DNA of 64,000 nucleotides from assembly GCA_001567165.1 (NCBI GenBank), contig LNFQ01000056.1:44931-108930 (forward strand), given 5' to 3'. Origin of the DNA: Bacteroidetes bacterium OLB11 (GTDB lineage: Bacteria; Bacteroidota; Bacteroidia; Chitinophagales; Chitinophagaceae). The notes beneath the pieces are model-generated. The model searched no databases. It saw only the letters and a program-made list of their open reading frames with translations, and was not told where the DNA came from. Made by a program: the position numbers and the translations under genes. Below are positions 19,438 to 29,868 of this stretch, one piece after another (positions within the stretch are counted from its first letter, which is position 1; every line of letters starts with the position of its first letter).

Positions 19438-21411
19438 TTGAAAAAAAAATATCAACTATTTTTTGTTTTTCTATTTATCATTTTTCAACATGAATGTATT
19501 GCACAATTGACATCAAATTTATCGTCGAAAAAATGGAATGATATCCAATCAAAAAAATCATTTCAGACACTACCCATAAAAAGCAACTTAAAACCGACGA
19601 CCGAATTAGTATTTACAACTATTCTTTAGCGGATACTTCAAGGAATAGTATAGACACATCTGTTTCGTATTTGCATCGGAATGTTTTGCATAATCAATGG
19701 TTAGTTGACATTGGGAATTTTGCATCTGCTGCTCATTCACTTCAATTTCAAATAGACCAAAACCCGTCTATGAAACTAGGTGTGACTGCATGGAATTATT
19801 TATTATTTACTTGGGATAAAACCCATTTTTTTAATACAACAAGAGCCTTTTCGAGTGTGTATTATCAGATGGGAAGTAAAAAAGAACAAATGTTGTCTGT
19901 TTTGTTTACTCAAAATATTACCCCTACTTGGAATATTAGTGCAGCTTACAGAAAAAATCAGTGCCCCCGGATTTTATAAACTACAAAGAACAAATCACGA
20001 TAATGTTTATTTCAATACGCATTATCTTTCCAAGAATCAACATTATGATGTCAAAGCTGGCTTTTATTATAATAAAATTCAACAAGCCGAAAATGGAGGA
20101 ATCGAATCAGAAGATTATTTAAGCAACCCTATTTTTTCTGATAGAAGATTAATTCCAGTTGCATTTCAAGCGGTTTCTCAAAATATATCCACAGTAAATA
20201 ATCAATTTAAGACAAGTAGTATTCACTTTCAACATCAATATTTTATTGGAAAATCAGATAGTTTATTCAATATTGACAGCACTCGAAAAGTTTATCATTT
20301 TAAACCATTAATAGGTGTGAAGCATCATTTATATTATGAAAATAATCGTTTACTTTATAAAGATTTAGCTCCTGATTCTCTTACCTATGTCTATTATCCA
20401 CAAGGCCTTACAACATCTAATGATTCATTATATTCCAATAACCAATTTCAAGAAATTGGGAATACATTTTCATTGACAGGGGATGTGAGAATAAATCAAA
20501 AAGTGATGCAAGCTGAGGCTGGATATGGATTTGAGTTTGATCAATATAATACATTAGATAGTACACTTCACACGATGAATAATTTTCTCTTTGCAAAATT
20601 ATCAAAACCAAAACAATCGGATAGGGAATGGATTTACAATGCAAATTTCAAGTCTTACTTTACTGGCTATGCCATTGGGAATACTCTTTTAGAAGCACAG
20701 TTTGGAAGAAGTATCAGTGAAAAGCTAGGACTAGTGAGGGTTTCATTTATGCAAGTCATTCAGAATGCTCCTTTTTTATATCTGCATTATGCCAATAATT
20801 ATTACACAGAAACAAATTCCTTTTCAAAACAAACGATAACAGATTTTAGTTTAAACTATACAAATCAACAATTCTATTTTGATGTTACGATTCATTATGA
20901 TTTACTTGGAAATTATATTTATCGAGATGAAAATTTGAATGCAAATCAGTTTAATCAAATGATTCCTATCGCTCAACTTGAGTTGAATAAAGCATTTCAT
21001 TATAGAAAATTTATTTTTAACAATCAGTTCCTTTTTCAACAAGTGCAGCTAACCGCTTCAAACCCTTTGCATTTGCCTTTTTATGCTTCACGACATCGGC
21101 TTGCCTATGAAAATAAGATATTGAAAAGTAAATTAATCATAGCGACTGGTTTGGATATAAGGTACAATACGCCTTATTTTGCAAATAATTACAACGCAAC
21201 TTTCTCTTATTTTACGCCGCAATCAAATTATAAAATAAGTAATATTCCTCAGATTGCTTACTTTTTTAATTTTAGGATAAAAACGTTTAAAGCATCGCTT
21301 GCTTTTGATGAAATTCAGCAATTATTTTCAAAAAATCATATTAATTATCAGTTTTATCCGGCTTCAAATTTTGGAATTCGATTTTCTTTAAACTGGAATT
21401 TTATTAATTAA
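19438..21411 (+). CDS. Putative outer-membrane porin (Porin_10 family), two compensating indels
   Basis: About 658 residues after correction. From TTG 19438 comes a signal peptide (MKKKYQLFFVFLFIIFQHEC through IAQ). At the A5 run 19578-19582 one A is missing; restoring it gives KKQLKTDDRISIYNYSLADT, the typical TDDRI motif of this family. At the A6 run 19952-19957 one A is extra; removing it joins AAYRKISAPGFYKLQRTNHD. The rest is alternating beta strands with many aromatic residues, ending in GIRFSLNWNFIN, a barrel-type C-terminus. Porin_10 proteins are predicted outer-membrane channels of Bacteroidota with unknown substrates. The gene converges on mgtE with only 22 bases between the stops. 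Confidence 0.72.
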
Positions 21412-21433
21412 TAAGAAGGTGCTTTTTATCTAA

Positions 21434-22756
21434 TTATAAAAGCTTACCATTGAGAAATGCTGCAGCAATACTGAAATAGAGAACGAGTCCAGTGACATCA
21501 ACCAGTGTAGCCACAAAGGGAGCAGAAGCCGCAGCAGGGTCTAAGCCAATTTTGCGTAAAAGAAATGGAATTAATGAGCCAGATAAAGTTCCCCAAAGCA
21601 CTACAAATAGGAGAGAAGTGGCAACCGCTATGGCAATAGAACCCCAATAAATACCATAATCATAAATGCCTGTTTTTTGCCAAATTAAAATTCTGAAAAA
21701 TCCAATAATTCCTAAAATAAAACCGAGCAATAAACCTGAAAAAATTTCTTTTCGCATCACATACCAAACATCTTTCATTTTTAACTCTTTCAATGCCATT
21801 GCCCTAATGATAAGAGATGCAGCCTGTGAACCAGAATTGCCACCACTCGAAATTATGAGAGGAACAAATAATGCTAACACGACAGCCTTTTCTATTTCGC
21901 CATCAAAATAACTCATTGCTGATGCAGTCAGCATTTCACCAATAAATAATAATACTAACCAACCAGCCCTTTTTCGTACTAGCTCAAACCAAGGTGTTTG
22001 TGTATAGGATAAATCCAAACCTTCAACACCTCCAAATTTTTGAATATCCTCAGTGTCGCGTTCTTTAATTTTATCCAAAATATCATCTAAAGTAACGATA
22101 CCAACTAATACGCCACTTTCAGTTGTGATGGGCATTGAGGAACGATCATATTTTTCAAATATATGAAAACTGTCTTCAATAGAAGTGGTGGTTGTGATGC
22201 TCAAAAAGTTGAAATCTAGTAAATCATACAAACAGGTATCCCTTTCTGCCATTAAGATTTCACCAATTTTGATATCATCAATTAATTTATTTTTATCGTC
22301 AACAATATAGATATAGGTCAATGTTTCTGCCTTTTTTCCATGAACTTTAATATGATTCAAGACATGTTCGATGGTCCAATCGGGCTTTGCTTGCACATAA
22401 AGTGGTGTCATCAAACGGGCAATGCTATCTTTGGGGTAGCCAATAAGATTGAGTGCTGTTTCTTTTTCTTGATTGTATAAAAGATTAATGGAGCGTTTGA
22501 TTAAATCGTCTGGGAAACTATCAAAAATAGCAGTAAGGTCATCGGGATCAATATCGTTTAATAACTCTGCATTTTCTTTGTCACCTAAAGATTTAATAAT
22601 TTCTTGTTGAATTGCGGAACTAAAGTAAGCAAATACGTCTGATTTTAATTCACTGCTCAACATCAAAAACGAAATATTACGGCTCTTCATATCAAGTGCT
22701 GATAGTTGATCGGCAATATCTGCGGGGTGTTTACTTTGTAATAGATTGGTATTCAT
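21434..22756 (-). CDS. mgtE: Magnesium transporter MgtE (copy 1)
   Basis: A 440-residue protein with the full MgtE plan: N-terminal superhelical domain (about 1-110, including LLNDIDPDDLTAIFDSFPDD), two CBS domains (about 115-235) and five membrane helices. The pore signature VPLIISSGGNSGSQAASLII is intact, as are LWGTLSGSLIPFLLRKIGLD and PFVATLVDVTGLVLYFSIA. MgtE is a Mg2+-gated Mg2+ channel of the inner membrane. It starts 28 bases after the M1 aminopeptidase gene on the same strand, suggesting cotranscription. A second copy lies at 59726. Confidence 0.95.
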   Translation of the reverse strand: MNTNLLQSKHPADIADQLSALDMKSRNISFLMLSSELKSDVFAYFSSAIQQEIIKSLGDKENAELLNDIDPDDLTAIFDSFPDDLIKRSINLLYNQEKETALNLIGYPKDSIARLMTPLYVQAKPDWTIEHVLNHIKVHGKKAETLTYIYIVDDKNKLIDDIKIGEILMAERDTCLYDLLDFNFLSITTTTSIEDSFHIFEKYDRSSMPITTESGVLVGIVTLDDILDKIKERDTEDIQKFGGVEGLDLSYTQTPWFELVRKRAGWLVLLFIGEMLTASAMSYFDGEIEKAVVLALFVPLIISSGGNSGSQAASLIIRAMALKELKMKDVWYVMRKEIFSGLLLGFILGIIGFFRILIWQKTGIYDYGIYWGSIAIAVATSLLFVVLWGTLSGSLIPFLLRKIGLDPAAASAPFVATLVDVTGLVLYFSIAAAFLNGKLL

Positions 22757-22784
22757 TTTGTAAAATTATTAAAAAATGAATTGA

Positions 22785-25577
22785 CTAGTTGCTATCCACA
22801 GGCTCTTTATACATCCCTTCGATGATTAATGCATTCAACACTTCTTTGCTTTTTTCGTTTTGGATTATTTCTTGAATTTTAGTGTTTAGATTGTCAATTT
22901 CATTACGAAAATAAAGGATTGGGGACGTGTCAACACCTTCTTGATTTAATAAAAATTCTTTGTGTATATTGATTTGTTTTAATGCTCTGAATGCATTGAT
23001 GCGTACTTGAGAGTATGTGTCATTTTCTGCTCTTTCGAGAAAATAACGAATGGCTTCTTGAGATTGATTTGGGGTAAAATATTTTATTAGCAACTTTGAA
23101 AAGTTAGTAATAAATGAGGCTCTTTGTGCATTGAAAATTTTGTATTTTTCAGAAAAGAAATACGCTAGATTGTTTTCGTTTCCAGACTCGCTGTAAATGT
23201 TTGTTATTTGATTAAATAATTCTCCTTTGGCATCTTTTTCTAAATATTGACATTCTGAAAGAGCGATGAACGGGGCGAGTTGGTATAAATATTTTAAAGA
23301 GATGCCGGCAACAGTGTAAGAAGAATCTTTTGTATGTTTAATGAGAAAATCTATAAAACTGCTATCCTTTTTTTCTCCTATAATCCTTACTGCACTTGCT
23401 CTCACCTTAGCATTAAAATCATTGTTTGCAATGTAAATTAAAAAATCTTTCACTTGATTAAAGTTATCATGTTCGTTCCAATTAATCCATTCTAAGGCTT
23501 TGAGGCGAATGTCATCAATTCGATCGTTGATAGCTGAAAGTAATGTGAAACGAATCGTGTCAACTGAATTTTGTAGAGGTACAATATTTTGAAGGGAGCG
23601 TACTTTTTCTAAATAGGAAGTTGCATGATTATATGTTAGAATGTGATTATAAAAAGGTTTATTATCGATGATTTCACCTAAAAAGTTTCCATCTGGATCT
23701 ACAAAAACATTAGGGTAGGAGTTTGCATTTTCATCAATTTGACTCACATTGAAAGACTCAATTTTTTTATTGATTTGAAATGTGTAAGTTTTTGAAACCT
23801 CTCCTTGTGATACTTTGAAGCTCAAAGGAAATTTGAATAAATCTCCATTTTGTTTTTGTTCGATTTGAATCATAAGTTGGTGAGAAGAATCTTTGTAATC
23901 ATAACGAATATCAATAATTGGATGTCCTCCATTTAAAAACCATTGTTCAAAAAAAAGTTGCAAATCACGACCAGAAGTTTTTTCCATTTCCTTTCTGAAA
24001 TCGTCAATATCGGCAGATGAATAGGCATAATTTGTTAAGTAAGATTTCAACCCGGCAAAAAAAGCATTCTCTCCTAATTCGCTACGGAGCAATTGCAATA
24101 CTCTTGCTCCTTTTTGATATGTAATCACATTAAACATATCATCTGGATTTTTATAATCATAATTAATCAAAGGGCCATCACTATAGTTTTTTGCATAATT
24201 AATATATCGGTTCAATGATTCATATCCTTTCTTTTGAGCAGCATCTTTTCCATATTTATATTCATACCAAAGTAATTCTCCAAAGCTGGCAAATCCTTCA
24301 TTTAACACCAAATGACTCCAAGTTTTGCATGTAACCAAATCGCCAAACCATTGATGAAAAAGCTCGTGAGCAATGATATCATCATTTGAATTATCAACCA
24401 ATTCTCGATTGTTTTTTTGAACAAAATCGCCATGAAGAGTGGCTGAAGTGTTTTCCATTGCACCCGACACATAATCTCTTACAACTACCTGTGCATACTT
24501 ATTCCATGGATAAATGACACCTAATTTATTTGAATAAAAATCAATCATTTCAACTGTATTTTTAAAAATACTTCTTGCATTTTGAGCGTATGAAGGTTCC
24601 AAATAATAACTTACTTCCATTCCATTTGTTTCAATCATTGGAACGCTATCTTTTGCTATTATATGAAGAGAATCACTTGGTGTATCTTGCTGAATGCTAG
24701 TATCAACAGCACTTTCCGAACTTACTTTGTTTTCAATACGGTAGCGAATGGTGGTGTCTAATTTGCCATTCCAATTATCTTTTGTGACGTTGAAATCACC
24801 AACAGCCATCATGTGCAAATATGCAGGCATAGGTTTGTCGTTGACCCATTTATCAATTTTTGTATCTCCATCAAATTTGGTTGAAACAAGTTTGCCATTG
24901 GATAGGGAAGTGAAATTTTTGGGCAATTCAATCGTGATACTAGAAGTGAATTTTTCATTGGTTTTATCAATGGTAGGAAACCAACAGGAGTTAGATTCTG
25001 GTTCGCCTTGAGTCCACAATTGAGTAGGTTTGAAAGGCTCGTCTTTTTTAGTATTGACAAAATATAAACCTTTATTATTTCGAATGGCTTTTCCATTTTC
25101 ATCAACTAGACTATCAGGCAATGCAGTATATCTCAAAGTCAGCAGTATTGTATCATTGGACGATATTTTATTCTCCAATTTTAAGGTCAATTGTTTTTTA
25201 TTATATGAAGGTAAATACAGAATTTCCTTTCTTTGTGAGTTTTCGATTTTGATTTCATGAAAAATCATCGATTTAGCATCTAGCACAATCGAATCTGTTT
25301 CGTACATAAAAGGTTTCAAAATGATTTTTTCCTTTCCAATACATTGATGCAAGTCCCAATTAAATTTCACTTCAATATCTGAATGTAAAATATCAATAAC
25401 CTTTGGAGGAATGATTTTATGTTTATTGGGGATTTGTGGAGTAACTTTTATTTCAGAAAGTTGAATATTAGCAGCAGTTTGTTTTTGTTGCATATACGTC
25501 GCGACAGCTCTTTGCGAAATGCATGAACTCATCATAATATAGCATCCAAAAATGAAAATGAAATGAATTGTTTTCAT
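22785..25577 (-). CDS. M1-family metallopeptidase, probable lipoprotein, with C-terminal HEAT-like repeats
   Basis: A 930-residue zinc aminopeptidase. The start MKTIHFIFIFGCYIMMSSC has a lipobox-like MSSC at residue 19, so it is probably anchored to the outer or inner membrane. The M1 marks are SGAMENTSAT (the GxMEN substrate motif) and the zinc site HELFHQWFGD near residue 404, with the third ligand Glu in LNEGFASFGE 18 residues on. The last quarter (about 690-930) consists of helical HEAT-like repeats such as RLKALEWINWNEHDN and KVRASAVRIIGEKKD. This layout is common in Bacteroidota M1 enzymes. A -7 box lies 7 bases before the ATG. Confidence 0.92.
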   Translation of the reverse strand: MKTIHFIFIFGCYIMMSSCISQRAVATYMQQKQTAANIQLSEIKVTPQIPNKHKIIPPKVIDILHSDIEVKFNWDLHQCIGKEKIILKPFMYETDSIVLDAKSMIFHEIKIENSQRKEILYLPSYNKKQLTLKLENKISSNDTILLTLRYTALPDSLVDENGKAIRNNKGLYFVNTKKDEPFKPTQLWTQGEPESNSCWFPTIDKTNEKFTSSITIELPKNFTSLSNGKLVSTKFDGDTKIDKWVNDKPMPAYLHMMAVGDFNVTKDNWNGKLDTTIRYRIENKVSSESAVDTSIQQDTPSDSLHIIAKDSVPMIETNGMEVSYYLEPSYAQNARSIFKNTVEMIDFYSNKLGVIYPWNKYAQVVVRDYVSGAMENTSATLHGDFVQKNNRELVDNSNDDIIAHELFHQWFGDLVTCKTWSHLVLNEGFASFGELLWYEYKYGKDAAQKKGYESLNRYINYAKNYSDGPLINYDYKNPDDMFNVITYQKGARVLQLLRSELGENAFFAGLKSYLTNYAYSSADIDDFRKEMEKTSGRDLQLFFEQWFLNGGHPIIDIRYDYKDSSHQLMIQIEQKQNGDLFKFPLSFKVSQGEVSKTYTFQINKKIESFNVSQIDENANSYPNVFVDPDGNFLGEIIDNKPFYNHILTYNHATSYLEKVRSLQNIVPLQNSVDTIRFTLLSAINDRIDDIRLKALEWINWNEHDNFNQVKDFLIYIANNDFNAKVRASAVRIIGEKKDSSFIDFLIKHTKDSSYTVAGISLKYLYQLAPFIALSECQYLEKDAKGELFNQITNIYSESGNENNLAYFFSEKYKIFNAQRASFITNFSKLLIKYFTPNQSQEAIRYFLERAENDTYSQVRINAFRALKQINIHKEFLLNQEGVDTSPILYFRNEIDNLNTKIQEIIQNEKSKEVLNALIIEGMYKEPVDSN

Positions 25578-26230
25578 GAATCGACAAATTTATATAATTT
25601 ATACTCAAATGTTATGCACTTAATGAATCATTTCCAATAAATCAAAGCGTATTTATTTTAATGAAGATTTGAATGTTTGAGAAAAGCAAAATATATAGAG
25701 TTGATGTCGTGAAGAGTGAGAATGAAATAAATCACAGGTCAAATTAGCGTATATTTTTCTTTTATATGAATTAATGCAAGTACCCATCATAAATATCTGA
25801 TTTGATTTTAAACGTATTTTTTTTTAATAAGACGATTTTTTTTTTCGATTATATGTTTACTCTAGTATAAGGCTATTAAAATTTAAGAAGGATGCTTTTA
25901 AATATTTTTAATACGTACAAAATATACAAAATCGGAATATCTTATTAATTAGTTTAATCTCTAAATTTTAATTTATCCTAAAGGGGCATTCAAATTAGCT
26001 CAGTATTCATCAAAAAGCTTCAGATTTCTTTTTTAGAAATACTCGTAATAGCTAAGACTAAGACTATGTCTATGCTAACTGAATTAAACTCTGACATTTT
26101 TTATTCAGAATATGCGGACTGATTCCTAAATCACTATGGTATTTAATAAATAATATAGTAACAATAAAAGAGAAAAAAATTACTTAACAACATCTTATAT
26201 TTAATACATAAAACTAAATAAAATATATCT
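25578..26230. other. Long AT-rich intergenic region without recognised genes
   Basis: About 650 bases between the divergent M1 peptidase gene and the gene at 26245. Apart from the two -7 boxes at its ends I see no coding frame with sensible composition, no tRNA, and no known riboswitch. The only structure is a short palindrome AGACTATGTCT at 26061-26071 next to a small AAGACTAAGAC repeat. Confidence 0.5.
25585..25592 (-). promoter_or_regulatory. -7 box close to the M1 peptidase ATG
   Basis: On the minus strand TAAATTTG (25592 to 25585) fits TAnnTTTG and ends 7 bases before ATG 25577, so the transcript would have almost no leader. Confidence 0.42.
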
Positions 26231-26238
26231 TAAATTTG
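26231..26238 (+). promoter_or_regulatory. -7 box close to the ATG at 26245
   Basis: TAAATTTG fits TAnnTTTG and ends 6 bases before ATG 26245. The in-frame TTG at 26236 overlaps this box and is therefore not the start. Confidence 0.42.
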
Positions 26239-26244
26239 TTCACT

Positions 26245-27171
26245 ATGAAATGTAAAAAATATATTTTTTTCATCCTATTGATGACAATTGGATTTACAAA
26301 AGCTTATACCCAAGATGTCGAAATTGAATCTCAAATTAAACCAATTCACGATAAAGATATTTCAAAATTATCCAAGATGGAAATATTAGAAGATACCTTG
26401 GTGTATCTTACCGACAGCATGTACTACTCTGCATTTCCCGAAAATCGCTCCTTGGGTTGTTACGATTTTATTCGTATTTTAAAAAATGCATTTAATGAAA
26501 CTAACTCCTACAATTATTCTTATAATAAATTAAAAAATTATATCAATATTTTTTATTCACCTGATAAGAGTTTTAGAATGTACAATTGGGAAGTTGTGAA
26601 GTCAGCTGCCGAAAGACGTTACTATGCAGTGATTCAAATGAGCAATGGAAAAACAATACCACTTATCGACGTTTCAGACCAAATCATTAGAGGAGGCGAA
26701 GACTCTATATTGATGAATAATCGGTGGTTTGGGGCCCTTTATTATAATATAATTCAAAAAGAAATTGGAAATGATAAAATCTATTTTCTCTTAGGGTGGA
26801 ATGGTGCTTCTTTAAACAGTGAAAAAAAAATTGTCGAGCCATTTGGTTTCAATTCCAATGGACAAGCGGTATTTGGAGCTCCATTGTTTAATATCTTTGA
26901 TAAAGGAAAAAGGAAATCAGTAAACCGTTTTGTTTACGAATATCAACGAGGTTCTAAAGTGCATTTGAATTTAGACGTAGAAACCGACCAAATCATCTTT
27001 GACCATTGCGAATCCCAAATTGGTGATCCAAACAAAAAATTTACATATATCCCCGACGGCTCCTATGATGCACTGAGTTGGGATGGGCGATACTGGAATA
27101 TGATTCTTGATATTATCAAAGTTGTTCCACGTGAACAAGGCGACGCACCAGTTGAAAAACCCATTAAATAA
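26245..27171 (+). CDS. Conserved exported protein of unknown function
   Basis: About 308 residues from ATG 26245. The signal peptide is MKCKKYIFFILLMTIGFTKA with cleavage near YTQ. The mature part has no cysteine-rich or enzyme motif that I can name. Distinct segments are MEILEDTLVYLTDSMYYSAF, FRMYNWEVVKSAAERRYYAV, FLLGWNGASLNSEKKIVEPF and YIPDGSYDALSWDGRYWNMI. Similar proteins occur across Bacteroidota as uncharacterised periplasmic or surface proteins. The ABC-F gene begins 9 bases after its stop, so the two are probably cotranscribed, though no functional link is evident. Confidence 0.72.
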   Translation: MKCKKYIFFILLMTIGFTKAYTQDVEIESQIKPIHDKDISKLSKMEILEDTLVYLTDSMYYSAFPENRSLGCYDFIRILKNAFNETNSYNYSYNKLKNYINIFYSPDKSFRMYNWEVVKSAAERRYYAVIQMSNGKTIPLIDVSDQIIRGGEDSILMNNRWFGALYYNIIQKEIGNDKIYFLLGWNGASLNSEKKIVEPFGFNSNGQAVFGAPLFNIFDKGKRKSVNRFVYEYQRGSKVHLNLDVETDQIIFDHCESQIGDPNKKFTYIPDGSYDALSWDGRYWNMILDIIKVVPREQGDAPVEKPIK

Positions 27172-27180
27172 AACCATCTC

Positions 27181-29067
27181 ATGCACTTTGCATCCATCGA
27201 AAATATTTCAAAATCTTTTGGTATTCGCACTCTTTTTGACGAAATTTCATTTTACATCGAAGAAGGTGATAAAATTGCTTTAGTAGCTCGCAATGGTTTT
27301 GGGAAATCCACTTTACTCAATATTATAGCCGGAAAAGACACGCCGGATACAGGAAAAATTTGGATTCATAAAGATATCAACCTTGTAATGTTGCAGCAAG
27401 AAAATGATTTTGAAAACGAAAAATCGGTTTGGGATAATGTTCTAAAAATGAATCACCCTATCGTAAAATTAGTGAAAGAATATGAAGAACTAACCGAAAA
27501 TGAAACTAACAACTTAGACAGACTTCAATTCCTAATAGAACAGCTAGATATACATCACGCATGGAGTTTCGAAGCAGAAGTTAAACAAATTCTATCTAAA
27601 TTAAATATCAATAATTTATCTCAAAAAATTCACAAATTAAGTGGAGGCCAAAAGAAAAGAATCGCACTCGCCCAATCGCTGATAGAAGCAAAATTGTATG
27701 AAGGAAAATGCCTACTTATAATGGATGAGCCAACCAATCATTTGGATATTGATATGATAGAATGGCTCGAAAACTATTTGAGTAGTCAAAATACCACACT
27801 TTTTATGGTTACACACGATCGGTATTTCTTAGACAATGTATGCAATGAAATTATCGAAATTGATCAAAAAGAAATACATATCCATAAAGGAAACTACAAC
27901 TATTTTTTATCACAAAAAGCTCACCGTGTTGAAGTGCAACTTAGCGAATTGCAAAAAGATAAAAACATTTATCGTAAAGAACTAGAGTGGATGAGAAAAC
28001 AACCCAAAGCAAGAACTACCAAATCCAAAGCAAGGCAAGATCATTTTGAAGTTGTAGAAAAAAGAGTACAACTTAATAACAGCGAACTAGACGTTCAATT
28101 GCAAGTGAAAATGACAAGAATAGGAGGGAAGATTTTAGAGATGAAAAAGGTATATAAGAATTTTGGTGACAAAATAATTTTAAAAGGATTCGACTACACT
28201 TTTAAAAAAGGAGAAAGAATTGGAATCATTGGCAAAAATGGAGTAGGCAAAAGTACATTTATTAATATCGCATTAGCGTTGCAAGCACCGGATAGCGGAA
28301 AAATCAATCATGGAGAAACAATTGTATTTGGTTATTTTTCACAAGAAGGCCTTCAATATAAAGAAGATAAAAGAGTAATAGAATATGTAAAAGACTTTGC
28401 AGAATTTTTTCCATTAGCAGATGGAACCAAATTGAGTGCGTCTAAATTTCTAGAACGATTTGCTTTCACGTCAGAACAACAATACACCTACTTGAGTAAA
28501 CTAAGCGGAGGTGAAAAAAGAAGATTACAATTACTCACTATTTTATTTAAAAACCCAAACTTTCTAGTATTAGACGAACCAACTAATGACCTCGATTTAC
28601 AAACCCTACAAATACTTGAAGAATTTTTAACCGACTATCAAGGCTGTATATTAATTATAAGCCATGACCGATATTTTATGGATAAACTCGTAGATCATCT
28701 TTTTGTGTTTGAAGGAGAAGGAATCATTACAGATTTTCCAGGCAATTATGCTCAATATCGAATAAAGCAACTTGAAAAACAATCAGAGCAAGAATACAAT
28801 CAAATTTCTATTGAAAAAATTCAAAATTTACCTAAAAATCAAAAATCAAATACTACAAAATTATCTTATAACGAAAAAAGAGAATTTGAACTCATCGAAA
28901 AAGAATTGCCTCTTTTAGAGGCAGAAAAAAAAGAAATTGAATTGAAATTAAGTCAAGAAAATAATGCTTATGATGAAATTCAAAAATTAAGCCATCGAAT
29001 GATAGAACTCATCACTCAAATAGAAGCAAAAGAATCTCGTTGGTTAGAACTAAGTGAATATATTTAA
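27181..29067 (+). CDS. ABC-F family ATPase (Uup-like)
   Basis: A 628-residue soluble protein with two ATP-binding cassettes and no membrane segments. First cassette: Walker A ARNGFGKST, signature LSGGQKKR, Walker B LLIMDEPTNHLD, then the H-loop THDRYF. Second cassette: Walker A GKNGVGKST, signature LSGGEKRR, Walker B FLVLDEPTNDLD, then ISHDRYF. The interdomain linker (about 240-290) is helical and basic. A C-terminal coiled coil (about 560-628, rich in Glu/Lys) is the mark of the Uup branch, which acts on ribosomes or branched DNA. The first Walker A has Ala-Arg-Asn-Gly-Phe, slightly unusual. Antibiotic resistance ABC-F proteins usually lack this C-terminal coil. Confidence 0.93.
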   Translation: MHFASIENISKSFGIRTLFDEISFYIEEGDKIALVARNGFGKSTLLNIIAGKDTPDTGKIWIHKDINLVMLQQENDFENEKSVWDNVLKMNHPIVKLVKEYEELTENETNNLDRLQFLIEQLDIHHAWSFEAEVKQILSKLNINNLSQKIHKLSGGQKKRIALAQSLIEAKLYEGKCLLIMDEPTNHLDIDMIEWLENYLSSQNTTLFMVTHDRYFLDNVCNEIIEIDQKEIHIHKGNYNYFLSQKAHRVEVQLSELQKDKNIYRKELEWMRKQPKARTTKSKARQDHFEVVEKRVQLNNSELDVQLQVKMTRIGGKILEMKKVYKNFGDKIILKGFDYTFKKGERIGIIGKNGVGKSTFINIALALQAPDSGKINHGETIVFGYFSQEGLQYKEDKRVIEYVKDFAEFFPLADGTKLSASKFLERFAFTSEQQYTYLSKLSGGEKRRLQLLTILFKNPNFLVLDEPTNDLDLQTLQILEEFLTDYQGCILIISHDRYFMDKLVDHLFVFEGEGIITDFPGNYAQYRIKQLEKQSEQEYNQISIEKIQNLPKNQKSNTTKLSYNEKREFELIEKELPLLEAEKKEIELKLSQENNAYDEIQKLSHRMIELITQIEAKESRWLELSEYI

Positions 29068-29144
29068 TCGTATTTTTGATTTAAAAATTATGCACTAGAT
29101 TTTTAAAATTATACTGATTTATATTTTCAATGTGTAAATTGGTT

Positions 29145-29801
29145 TTATGCTTCCTCAACGAGTAATCTTTCACACACTGTATGGCTTAATGTTTCCGACA
29201 TACGTTTGCCGTAGTTTACTACCATCGTTTTATCAAATGGTTCAACTGATTTGATATTTAGTTTTAAACCTAATTTCAACTCGCGACTGTTTAAAAATTT
29301 CAAAAAATCCGTAGTAGTATTAATTACTGCAGACAATTTCACTCTGTCACCAGCTTTGCACTCACTTAATTTAATGTATTCCTTCCAAACCATTTTGCCG
29401 TTTTTATCTGGAATTGGAGAACCGTGAGGGTCTAGCTTAGGGTAGCCAAGCAACTCATCCATTTTGGCAAATAATTCAGGAGACTGAATGTGTTCAATCT
29501 GTTCAGCTATGTTATGTACTTGTTCCCAACCAAACCCCATCTTTTCTACAAGATACATTTCAGTAAGACGATGCTTGCGGATAATCAAAGCAGCTTCTTT
29601 CTTCCCTTTTATTGTAAGTCGTAATGGTTTGTAGCTCTCATAGTTCACCAACTTTTTGCTTGCTAATCTTTTCATCATACTTGTTACAGTAGGCATTTTT
29701 ATCTCCAATCTCTTGGATAGGTCATTAACGTTCACTTCTCCTTTTTCGTTAGATAAGGAAAAAAGGGCTTTTAAATAATTTTCTTCTGTTAATGAATTCA
29801 T
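29145..29801 (-). CDS. Metal-dependent repressor of the DtxR/MntR family
   Basis: A 218-residue regulator: N-terminal winged helix (about 1-70, MPTVTSMMKRLASKK as recognition helix), dimerisation and metal-binding domain (about 71-140) and a C-terminal FeoA/SH3-like domain (about 145-218). Aligned with DtxR, H77, E81, H96, E103 and H104 keep metal ligands; the position of DtxR Cys102 is E100, as in MntR, which argues for manganese. The MntR Asp8 / DtxR Met10 position is N8, an oddity. The -7 box lies 4 bases before the ATG, and a 9-base operator-like sequence lies just upstream, suggesting autoregulation. It is divergent from a TonB receptor that it probably controls. Confidence 0.93.
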   Translation of the reverse strand: MNSLTEENYLKALFSLSNEKGEVNVNDLSKRLEIKMPTVTSMMKRLASKKLVNYESYKPLRLTIKGKKEAALIIRKHRLTEMYLVEKMGFGWEQVHNIAEQIEHIQSPELFAKMDELLGYPKLDPHGSPIPDKNGKMVWKEYIKLSECKAGDRVKLSAVINTTTDFLKFLNSRELKLGLKLNIKSVEPFDKTMVVNYGKRMSETLSHTVCERLLVEEA

Positions 29802-29805
29802 GAAA

Positions 29806-29813
29806 CAAAAATA
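29806..29813 (-). promoter_or_regulatory. -7 box of the metal regulator gene
   Basis: On the minus strand TATTTTTG (29813 to 29806) fits TAnnTTTG and ends 4 bases before ATG 29801, a probable leaderless transcript. TTAGTCTAA at 29830-29838, the right 9 bases of the operator at 29869, lies 16 bases upstream of it, close to where sigma would contact the -33 region. Confidence 0.48.
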
Positions 29814-29868
29814 ATGATTGATTTGATTTTTAGTCTAACTATTTAAAAATAAATTTAAAATATATTTG

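Noticed and set aside
26061..26071. Palindrome AGACTATGTCT in the long intergenic region
   Set aside because: It is a single short copy, far from both promoters, with no partner site in view.
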